Assembly (NCBI GenBank): GCA_035264445.1
Contig: DATFQE010000268.1
Location: forward strand, 1 to 14,205
Source: DATFQE01 sp035264445
Lineage (GTDB): Bacteria > Actinomycetota > Thermoleophilia > Gaiellales > Gaiellaceae
DNA: 14,205 bases
Direction of reading: 5' to 3'
The notes beneath the pieces were generated by a model. The model worked only from the letters and a program-made list of their open reading frames with translations, did not search any database and was not told where the DNA came from. This document shows, piece by piece, positions 7,097 through 12,707 of this stretch. The stretch's first letter is position 1; the number at the start of each line of letters is the position of its first letter. The translations under genes and the position numbers were made by a program.

Positions 7097-7980
7097 GGGT
7101 GGCGAGGACGGCGGGGGAGGTCGAGCGCGTCCCGCGAGCGGTCGCCATCGGCACCTTCGACGGCGTCCACCAGGGCCATCGCCGGGTGCTCGACGCACTC
7201 GTCGCGGACGGGCGGCGGCCGACGGTGATCACGTTCGATCCGCACCCGCGGACCATCCTCACGGGCAACCAGGTCGAGCTGCTGGCATCGGTCGAGCGAC
7301 GCCTGCAGCTGTTCGCCGCGCTCGGCATCGAGGAGGTGCTCCTGCTCGAGTTCACGCTCGAGTTGGCCGCCCTCGAGGCGCGGACATTTGCGCTCGAGCA
7401 CCTCGCCTCGATGGGAGCGGAGGTCGTGGTGGCCGGATCGGGCTTTCGCTTCGGACGCCGAGCCGAGGGCGATCTGGCGCTGCTCGAGGCCCTCGGTTTC
7501 GAGACGCGGGCGGTCCCGCTCGTCGAGGGCATCTCCTCGACGCACGTCCGTCAGCTGCTGCGCGCCGGCGAGGTGCAGCGAGCCGCGAGGCTCCTCGGGC
7601 GGCCCGCCGAGGTCGAGGGAACCGTGGTGGCCGGCGACGCTCGCGGAGGCACGCTCGGGTTCCCGACCGCGAACCTCGCCGTCGCGGCCAATCTGATCGT
7701 GCCGGCGTTCGGGATCTACGCAGGCGCGGTGGGCGAGCATCGCGCGGCGATCTCGATCGGGGTCAACCCGCACTACGGCGGCCGCGAGCGCCGTGTCGAA
7801 GCGTTCCTGCTCGACTTCGCGGGCGACCTCTACGGGCAGCGGCTGATCGTCGAGCTGTGGAGCTACCTCCGCGAGGAGCGCGCGTTTGCGAGCGAGGCGG
7901 AGCTCGTCGAGCAGATAGCGCGCGACGTCGACGAGACACGAGCCGCCGAGCGGCCGAGGAGCGCTGTCAGACCGAGGTAG
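7093..7980 (+). CDS. ribF: Bifunctional riboflavin kinase/FAD synthetase RibF
   Basis: Makes FMN from riboflavin and ATP, then FAD from FMN and ATP. The 295-residue protein has the N-terminal FMN adenylyltransferase domain with the nucleotidyltransferase motif G20-TFDGVHQGH29, TFDPHPR at about 47-53, GFRFGR at 117-122 and ISSTHVR at 147-153. The C-terminal riboflavin kinase domain has the Mg-ATP motif G189-FPTANL, GIYAG at about 207-211, and VEAFLLDFAGDLYG with Glu236 as likely catalytic base. The usual RPTF stretch is replaced by SIGVNPHYGG, a tolerated variation. The GTG start is set by the GTGA overlap with truB and by the domain start; a longer upstream reading would overlap truB with no family-like sequence. 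Last gene of the ylxP-ribF run. Confidence 0.95.
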   Translation: MRVARTAGEVERVPRAVAIGTFDGVHQGHRRVLDALVADGRRPTVITFDPHPRTILTGNQVELLASVERRLQLFAALGIEEVLLLEFTLELAALEARTFALEHLASMGAEVVVAGSGFRFGRRAEGDLALLEALGFETRAVPLVEGISSTHVRQLLRAGEVQRAARLLGRPAEVEGTVVAGDARGGTLGFPTANLAVAANLIVPAFGIYAGAVGEHRAAISIGVNPHYGGRERRVEAFLLDFAGDLYGQRLIVELWSYLREERAFASEAELVEQIARDVDETRAAERPRSAVRPR

Positions 7981-8030
7981 GTAATGCCACGAGACCGCAA
8001 GTTCGCGCGCGTTCCCGACTCTACCCCGGT

Positions 8031-8252
8031 ATGGCGGGATCGCGGGCGACCCGGATCTCCAACGTCGTGAACGTGAGATGTCTCGGCTGCGACGAGCTGT
8101 ACGCGAAGCCGCTCGGCGGAGGCACTGTCCGTGCCAACCCCGGCTGCCCCGAGTGCGGCTACGTCGGCTGGGTCCTCGCTCCCGGGCTCGCTACGAACGC
8201 ATCCGCGCCTGACCGCTCCTACGAGGATCACCCGCGCCGCCGGTCGGCGTAA
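8031..8252 (+). CDS. Small four-cysteine zinc-ribbon protein of unknown function
   Basis: A 73-residue product with a zinc-ribbon layout: C17-x2-C20 in VRCLGCDELYAKP and C39-x2-C42 in NPGCPECGYVGW, 18 residues apart. The core (about residues 8-48) looks like a compact rubredoxin-knuckle zinc ribbon; I do not recognise a named family. The ATG has no Shine-Dalgarno in front of it, so translation may be leaderless or coupled to upstream reading. It lies 50 bases after ribF and may be its last co-transcribed gene. The C-terminal 21 residues are polar and low in complexity, and are encoded in the 62 bases that overlap the end of the convergent GGT-like gene; the recognisable domain ends before that overlap. 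A rival reading is that translation starts slightly upstream. That the gene is real rests on the Cys pattern alone. Confidence 0.68.
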   Translation: MAGSRATRISNVVNVRCLGCDELYAKPLGGGTVRANPGCPECGYVGWVLAPGLATNASAPDRSYEDHPRRRSA

Positions 8253-9582
8253 TCGCGCTGACACCGCCGAAGTAGTGGTGCTGTGCCGGCCACACGCGGA
8301 CCGCCCAGCCCGCGTCCGCGAGCGCGTGCTCCACCGTCTCGTCGAATCCGGGCTCGAGCTGCACCGTCGCGCCGGCGGGGTGCAGCCGCGGGCGCGCGAC
8401 CGCCTCGTCGACGGGCAGCCCTTCGTCGAGAACTCCCGCGAGCACTTGCACGAGAGCGCTTCGCAGCCGGGTGCCGCCGGCCGCGCCGGCTGCGATGACG
8501 ACGTCGCCGGATTCCGCGCCCAGCGCAATCGTCGGCGCCATCATGCTCGCCATCCGGTCGCCCGGCTCCAGCGCTCCTCGAAGCAGGTCGGTCTCTCCGA
8601 GCATGCTGTTGAGGTGCAGGTCGAAGCCGGGGACGAAGTCGCCCGACCCGAGCCCGAGGCTGGTGGTCAGCACGCAGACGCTCCCCTCGGGGTCGACCAC
8701 GGTCACGTTCGTCGTGTGGCCGTCACCCGCACCCGCGCCTCTAAGCGCCCCGACGAGTGCGAGCGCGCGATCGCCAGGCGGCGCCCCGCGCAAGGGCGAG
8801 AGCCGCCTGAGCGGCTCTGCGATGGGCGCCAGGCCGGGGCGCGTAAGCACGCGCACCCGCGAGTAGGAAACGCCGACGGGCTCGCTCCAGCGCGCCTCGT
8901 ACGAGGCGAGGTCGTCCCTCGTCACGAGCCCGCCACGGGCGCCGACGAGCTCCAGGAGGCCCTCGGCGATCGTCCCGTCGTAGGCCGACCGCGGCCCCTC
9001 GTCGGCGAGCACCTGGAGCGCGCGAGCGAGACCGGGCTGGTCGAGGCGATCGCCGGTCTCGAGCAGGCGCCCGCCCGGCGCATAGATGTCGGCGCCCTCG
9101 TTCATCGTCATCACCGGCGCGAGCATCTCGAGGCAAGCGGCATGCGCCGGAGGCATCGTCACTCCCGTCCGGGCGAGGGCGAGAGCGGGCTCGCACAGCC
9201 GAGACCACGGGAGCCTCCCGAACCGGCTCCAGAGCGCGTCGAGCCCGGCGGGCACGCCGGGGACCCCGCACGATGCCGGGCCGACCGCGTAGTGGACGAG
9301 CTCGGTGCCGAACGGGACCTGGAGCTCGACCAGCTCGGCCGTCTTCGGCGGCGCCCCGAGCCCGGGCACCGCGACGAAGCAATCGAGGTTCTCGATGGCT
9401 CCGGTTGCGGCGTCGCGGTACAGAGCATGCCCGCCGCCGAGGAACCCGGTCATCACCGTCTCGGCCACGCACGACGCGAGGCAGGCCGCGACGGCGGCGT
9501 CGGCCGCGCTACCGCCGTCGGCGAGGATCTCGGCGCCGGCGTCCGCGGTCGCGGGATGGCCGGCAGCGATGCCCGTCCTCAT
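8191..9582 (-). CDS. Gamma-glutamyltransferase-like Ntn hydrolase (atypical, no signal peptide)
   Basis: Member of the gamma-glutamyltranspeptidase family, which self-cleaves before a threonine to give two subunits. Features: MRTGIAAGHPATADAGAEILADGGSAADAAVAA at the start as in GGT, the GPASCGVPGVPAGLDALW block at about 101-118, and the processing site G288-H-T290-T-N-V-T-V-V-D with Thr290 as predicted nucleophile, giving a small subunit of about 174 residues. The end carries YFGGVSAI and GDPRRSG, typical of the family. At 463 residues it is shorter than classical GGT (about 530-580) and lacks a signal peptide, so a cytoplasmic location is likely. The usual substrate-arginine segment (RExAP-like) reads FVAVPGLGAP, SSMSPT reads SMMAPT, and the Gln/Asp pair of the NNQMDDF loop reads NSMLGE. 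True glutathione hydrolysis is therefore doubtful; the substrate is unknown. It overlaps the zinc-ribbon gene tail to tail. Confidence 0.85.
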   Translation of the reverse strand: MRTGIAAGHPATADAGAEILADGGSAADAAVAACLASCVAETVMTGFLGGGHALYRDAATGAIENLDCFVAVPGLGAPPKTAELVELQVPFGTELVHYAVGPASCGVPGVPAGLDALWSRFGRLPWSRLCEPALALARTGVTMPPAHAACLEMLAPVMTMNEGADIYAPGGRLLETGDRLDQPGLARALQVLADEGPRSAYDGTIAEGLLELVGARGGLVTRDDLASYEARWSEPVGVSYSRVRVLTRPGLAPIAEPLRRLSPLRGAPPGDRALALVGALRGAGAGDGHTTNVTVVDPEGSVCVLTTSLGLGSGDFVPGFDLHLNSMLGETDLLRGALEPGDRMASMMAPTIALGAESGDVVIAAGAAGGTRLRSALVQVLAGVLDEGLPVDEAVARPRLHPAGATVQLEPGFDETVEHALADAGWAVRVWPAQHHYFGGVSAITPTGGAGDPRRSGQARMRS

Positions 9583-9591
9583 GGCCGCGGG

Positions 9592-9597
9592 ATGGTA
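9592..9597 (-). promoter_or_regulatory. Candidate -10 box (TACCAT) for the GGT-like gene
   Basis: On the minus strand TACCAT is followed by 9 bases (CCCGCGGCC) and the ATG. That spacing puts the transcription start at or next to the start codon, and no Shine-Dalgarno is present, as expected for a leaderless transcript. No good -35 was found; TTGCCG lies 19 bases upstream. Confidence 0.4.
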
Positions 9598-9631
9598 CTC
9601 GGGGCCGGCCCGAACGCGGCAAAACGCTTGG

Positions 9632-9637
9632 TACCCT
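9632..9637 (+). promoter_or_regulatory. Candidate -10 box (TACCCT) for rpsO
   Basis: TACCCT lies about 80 bases before the rpsO start in the divergent gap with the GGT-like gene, in a locally AT-richer stretch (GGCAAAACGCTTGG). No clear -35 hexamer at the right spacing was seen. It would give a leader of about 75 bases. Confidence 0.3.
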
Positions 9638-9644
9638 GTCCGGC

Positions 9645-9682
9645 GGCCGCAGCCGCGGCCGTGCGCGTCCTTCCTTGCGCGC
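9645..9682 (+). other. Structured rpsO leader (two hairpins; possible S15 autoregulatory site)
   Basis: Two stem-loops follow each other before rpsO: GGCCGC 9645-9650 with GCGGCC 9655-9660 (4-base loop), and GCGCG 9663-9667 with CGCGC 9678-9682 around a CT-rich loop (TCCTTCCTTG). In several bacteria S15 binds its own leader to repress translation; no known S15 site could be matched here, so the role is inferred from position. Confidence 0.35.
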
Positions 9683-9710
9683 CGAGCGGCGACTGCGGCG
9701 TCCGTCTACC

Positions 9711-9717
9711 GAGGAGG
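9711..9717 (+). promoter_or_regulatory. Shine-Dalgarno GAGGAGG of rpsO
   Basis: A near-perfect anti-16S match 2 bases before the ATG at 9720 and 5 bases before the following in-frame TTG at 9723. The spacing fits the TTG better, so the start codon is ambiguous by one residue. Confidence 0.65.
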
Positions 9718-9719
9718 TC

Positions 9720-9992
9720 ATGTTGACCCTCACCAAGGAAGAGAAGCAGCAGGCGATCGGGAAGCACGGCCGGAACGAGTCCGATACCGGCTCCACCCAG
9801 GTGCAGGTCGCGATGCTCACGCAGCGCATCAACCAGCTGACCGAGCACCTCCGCCGGCACCCCAAGGATCACTACTCGCGCCGCGGGCTGCTCAAGCTCG
9901 TCGGGCGGCGCCGGCGCTTCCTCAACTACCTGCAACGCAAGGATCTGGAGGGCTACAGAGCCCTGATCAAGGAGCTGGGCCTCAGGCGATAA
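9720..9992 (+). CDS. rpsO: 30S ribosomal protein S15
   Basis: Primary 16S rRNA-binding protein of the central domain of the 30S subunit, also part of the B4 bridge to 50S. The 90-residue product (family length about 89) has the full signature in order: LTKEEKQQAIGKHGRNESDTGSTQ at the N-terminus, QVAMLTQRINQLTEHLRRH in the middle helix, then KDHYSRRGLLKLVGRRRRFLNYL and the closing LIKELGLRR, quoted here in overlapping parts. The H-x-D-x-G-S pattern is represented by ESDTGSTQVQVA. The start is ATG at 9720 or TTG at 9723. rpsO followed by pnp is a widely conserved pair; the 109-base gap between them holds a strong hairpin. A long upstream in-frame extension runs antisense to the GGT-like gene and is not coding. 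Confidence 0.97.
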   Translation: MLTLTKEEKQQAIGKHGRNESDTGSTQVQVAMLTQRINQLTEHLRRHPKDHYSRRGLLKLVGRRRRFLNYLQRKDLEGYRALIKELGLRR

Positions 9993-10009
9993 CCCGGGGC
10001 GCAGCGAGA

Positions 10010-10075
10010 GGGGGTGGAAGTTTGAGCGAGCCCGCCGGAGACCGCGGCGCCGGGTTGGTTCAAACCTCCACCCTC
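10010..10075 (+). other. Long imperfect hairpin between rpsO and pnp (candidate pnp leader / RNase III site)
   Basis: GGGTGGAAGTTTGA at 10012-10025 pairs with TCAAACCTCCACCC at 10060-10073 with one A-C mismatch; a G-U and a G-C pair extend it to 10010-10075, 16 positions in all. The 34-base loop holds a smaller GC hairpin (CCCG 10031-10034 with CGGG 10051-10054). No T tract follows. In E. coli the rpsO-pnp gap carries a long stem cut by RNase III, through which PNPase represses its own mRNA; this hairpin is in the equivalent place and shape. Function here is inferred. The pnp RBS lies 16 bases beyond the stem. Confidence 0.6.
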
Positions 10076-10090
10076 GCGACAGAGAGGAGT

Positions 10091-10094
10091 GGAG
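10091..10094 (+). promoter_or_regulatory. Shine-Dalgarno GGAG of pnp
   Basis: GGAG lies 7 bases before the ATG at 10102, with a second match (GAGGAG, 10084-10089) just upstream. It sets the pnp start and lies outside the preceding hairpin stem. Confidence 0.6.
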
Positions 10095-10101
10095 AACCCA
10101 C

Positions 10102-12588
10102 ATGAGCATTGCACTTGAACGTCCTGCGACGGTCGGCGTGACCGTCGGCGGGAAGGAGATCAGCTTCGAGAGCGGCAAGCTCGCGAAGCAGGCTGACGGC
10201 GCCGTCGTCGTCCGCTCGGGCGACACGATGGTGCTGGCGACCGCTGTTGGGCGGACGGAGCCGCGCGAGGGCGCGGACTTCTTCCCCCTGACCGTCGACG
10301 TCGAGGAGCGCATGTACGCGGCCGGGAAGATCCCCGGCGGCTTCTTCAAGCGCGAGGGGCGCCCGACGGAGCGCGCGATCCTGACCGCGCGGATGATCGA
10401 CCGCCCGATCCGGCCGCTCTGGCCGAGCGGGTTCCGCAACGAGGTGCAGGTGATCGGGACGGTGCTCTCGGCCGACCTCGTCACGCCGCACGACATTCTC
10501 TGCATCAACGGCGCCTCTGCGGCGCTGATGATCTCGTCGCTCCCGTTCCTCGGGCCGGTGGGCGCGGTGCGAATCGCAGAGATCGACGGCGAGTTCGTCG
10601 TCAACCCGACACTGCAGGAGATGGAGGACGAGGCGACGCTCGACCTGATCGTCGTCGGCACGCGCGACAGCATCACGATGGTCGAGGCCGGCGCGGGCCA
10701 GATCCCCGAGGACCGGCTGCTCGAGGCGCTCGATCTCGCCCAGCAGGAAATCGCGAACATCTGCGAGGCGCAGGAGGACCTCCGCCGGCAGGTGGGCAAG
10801 GCCAAGTGGCTCGACGACGAAGTCACGAGCGAGATCGAGTCGCAGCACGGCGACCGGATCCGCGACCGCCTGCGCACCGAGGGCCTGCGCGAGGGGGGCG
10901 CCGTCGCGGACGACCTTCAGGAGGAGCTCTGCCCGGAGCTGACGATGGACTCGACGGAGGAGGACATCCTCCGGCACGTGCAGGTACGGGCCAGCCTGAA
11001 CCTGCTGCTCGAGCGGTATCGCCTCGAGGTCGTCAAGGAGCCTGTGCGGCAGCAGTTCGAGGACGATCTGCGGGCGCTGACGGAGGCGGAACAGGACTCG
11101 AAGGAGCTCAAGTCCGCGAAGCGCCAGCTCCTCTTCGAGCGGATCATCGACGAGGCCGACCTGCCCTTCCCGGTTGGTCCGGCGACCGTCGACGGCGACA
11201 CGCCGCAGGTCAAGGACTCGCTGACGAGGCAGTTCGTCAAGAAGGCGGCGGAGTCGATCTACAAGGAGCTCGTCCGGCAGAAGATCGCCGTCGAGAAGCG
11301 CCGCCCGGACGGGCGGAGCGAGGAGGAGATCCGGCCGATCACGTGCGAGGTCGGTGTCTCGCCGCGCACGCACGGCTCCGCGCTCTTCACGCGCGGGCAG
11401 ACGCAGATCATGAGCCTGCTGACGCTCGGCACGGCGAAGGAGGGCCAGCGGATCGACGATCTCTCGCTCGAGAAGGACCGTCGCTTCATGCACCACTACA
11501 ACTTCCCGCCGTACTCGGTGGGCGAGACGGGCTTCATGCGCGGGCCCAAGCGCCGCGACATCGGCCACGGCGCGCTCGCGCAGCGGGCGCTCGAGGCGGT
11601 GATCCCGTCGGCCGACGAGTTCCCGTACACGATCCGGATCGTGTCCGAGACGCTCGAGTCGAACGGGTCGTCGTCGATGGGCTCGGTGTGCGGGTCGACG
11701 CTGTCGCTGATGGACGCCGGCGTCCCGATCGCGGCGCCGGTCTCCGGCATCGCCATGGGCCTCGTCAAGGAGGGCGACGACTACGTGATCCTGACCGACA
11801 TCCAGGGCGCGGAGGACCACCTCGGCGACATGGACTTCAAGGTCGCCGGCACGCGCGACGGCGTGACCGCCTTGCAGATGGACATCAAGATCACCGGCGT
11901 CACCCGCGAGATCATGAGCGACGCGCTCGAGCAGGCGAAGCGGGCGCGCGAGTTCATCCTCGACCGGATGCTCGAGGCGATCCCCGAGACGCGGACCGAG
12001 CTCGCAGAGCACGCGCCGCGGATCTCGTCGGTCAAGATCGACCCGGAGCAGATCGGCATGGTGATCGGCAAGGGCGGCGAGACGATCCGCGCGCTCGAGG
12101 CCGACCACGAGGTGCAGATCGACATCGAGGAGGACGGCACGATCCTCATCTACGCGACCGAGGGCACGAACGCGAACAACGCGATCGCGGAGATCGAGTC
12201 GATGACCAAGGAGCCCGAGCCCGGCGACACCTACACGGGCAAGGTCGTGAAGACGACCGACTTCGGCGCGTTCGTCGAGCTGAAGAAGGGCACCGACGGT
12301 CTGCTGCACGTCTCGAACGTCGGCCCGGGCCGGGTCGCGCACATCGAGGACGTGATCACGCGCGGCGACGTGCTCGACGTGGTCGTCCAGGAGGTCGACA
12401 AGCAGCGCGGCCGGATCGGGCTGAAGCTCGTGGCGAAGCACGAGAACGGGTCGCTCGTCCAGCCCGAGGAGCTGATCGAGCGGGCCAAGAACGCCCCTCC
12501 GCGCGAGCCGCGCGAGGAGCGACCGCGTCGCGACGGCGAGCGGCGCGGCGGCCGCGACCGCGGCCGCGGCGGACGCGACCGCGGCTAG
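10102..12588 (+). CDS. pnp: Polyribonucleotide nucleotidyltransferase (PNPase)
   Basis: 3'-to-5' phosphorolytic exoribonuclease that releases nucleoside diphosphates and can also add 3' tails. The 828 residues contain the first RNase PH domain (about 15-225), an all-helical linker (about 235-390), the second RNase PH domain from about R401-PDGR and PRTHGSALFTRGQTQ, a KH domain with I655-G-K-G-G659, an S1 domain from about residue 708 (GKVVKTTDFGAFVELKKG) and a basic Arg/Gly-rich tail (about 797-828). Catalytic residues matching E. coli D486, D492 and K494 are D572, D578 and K580 in EDHLGDMDFK. The E. coli enzyme has 711 residues; the excess lies in the helical linker and the tail. The ATG has a good Shine-Dalgarno. 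It follows rpsO and a hairpin; a perfect 12-bp hairpin follows the stop. Confidence 0.98.
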   Translation: MSIALERPATVGVTVGGKEISFESGKLAKQADGAVVVRSGDTMVLATAVGRTEPREGADFFPLTVDVEERMYAAGKIPGGFFKREGRPTERAILTARMIDRPIRPLWPSGFRNEVQVIGTVLSADLVTPHDILCINGASAALMISSLPFLGPVGAVRIAEIDGEFVVNPTLQEMEDEATLDLIVVGTRDSITMVEAGAGQIPEDRLLEALDLAQQEIANICEAQEDLRRQVGKAKWLDDEVTSEIESQHGDRIRDRLRTEGLREGGAVADDLQEELCPELTMDSTEEDILRHVQVRASLNLLLERYRLEVVKEPVRQQFEDDLRALTEAEQDSKELKSAKRQLLFERIIDEADLPFPVGPATVDGDTPQVKDSLTRQFVKKAAESIYKELVRQKIAVEKRRPDGRSEEEIRPITCEVGVSPRTHGSALFTRGQTQIMSLLTLGTAKEGQRIDDLSLEKDRRFMHHYNFPPYSVGETGFMRGPKRRDIGHGALAQRALEAVIPSADEFPYTIRIVSETLESNGSSSMGSVCGSTLSLMDAGVPIAAPVSGIAMGLVKEGDDYVILTDIQGAEDHLGDMDFKVAGTRDGVTALQMDIKITGVTREIMSDALEQAKRAREFILDRMLEAIPETRTELAEHAPRISSVKIDPEQIGMVIGKGGETIRALEADHEVQIDIEEDGTILIYATEGTNANNAIAEIESMTKEPEPGDTYTGKVVKTTDFGAFVELKKGTDGLLHVSNVGPGRVAHIEDVITRGDVLDVVVQEVDKQRGRIGLKLVAKHENGSLVQPEELIERAKNAPPREPREERPRRDGERRGGRDRGRGGRDRG

Positions 12589-12604
12589 CCGACCGGATCG
12601 TAAG

Positions 12605-12631
12605 GGTGGAGGCCGCCGCGCGGCCTCCACC
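12605..12631 (+). terminator. Perfect 12-bp GC hairpin after pnp
   Basis: GGTGGAGGCCGC (12605-12616) and GCGGCCTCCACC (12620-12631) form a perfect 12-bp stem with a 3-base loop, 17 bases after the pnp stop. No T run follows (GGGTCCCC), as is common for terminators of GC-rich actinobacteria, so it may terminate or protect the pnp 3' end. Confidence 0.7.
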
Positions 12632-12657
12632 GGGTCCCCGGACGCCCGACACGAAGA

Positions 12658-12680
12658 CGCCCCGATGCGACCTCGGGGCG
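12658..12680 (+). other. 8-bp stem-loop upstream of the M16 peptidase gene
   Basis: CGCCCCGA (12658-12665) and TCGGGGCG (12673-12680) form a perfect 8-bp inverted repeat with a 7-base centre. It ends 14 bases before the candidate -10 box, so it covers the -35 region and could be an operator or a second terminator. Confidence 0.4.
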
Positions 12681-12694
12681 GCCGGACGCGGGGA

Positions 12695-12700
12695 TACGAT
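12695..12700 (+). promoter_or_regulatory. Candidate -10 box (TACGAT) for the M16 peptidase gene, leaderless type
   Basis: TACGAT is followed by 7 bases (CCGGCGC) and the GTG start at 12708, so transcription would start at about the start codon. No Shine-Dalgarno is present. No good -35 hexamer is visible. Confidence 0.5.
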
Positions 12701-12707
12701 CCGGCGC

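Noticed and set aside
7984..8070. 28-codon frame (MPRDRKFARV...) after a GAGGTAGGT SD-like sequence downstream of ribF
   Set aside because: The SD-like bases are part of the ribF end; the peptide has no features. It could act as a coupling leader for the zinc-ribbon gene, but nothing supports that beyond position.
8131..9726. 531-codon plus-strand frame opposite the GGT-like gene
   Set aside because: No domain, Arg/Pro/Gly-rich shadow composition, while the minus strand has a coherent GGT fold with intact ends.
10056..10066. GGTTCAAACC resembling a tRNA T-arm near the rpsO-pnp gap
   Set aside because: No acceptor stem, D arm or anticodon arm can be folded around it; it is part of the long hairpin.
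10060..12630. 856-codon open frame on the minus strand opposite pnp
   Set aside because: Composition is typical of an antisense shadow of a GC-rich gene; the sense frame is a complete PNPase with all domains.
10806..12707. Long in-frame extension upstream of the M16 peptidase
   Set aside because: It runs through pnp in another frame and over the post-pnp hairpin; the translated sequence is low-complexity Arg/Gly/Ala and unrelated to M16.
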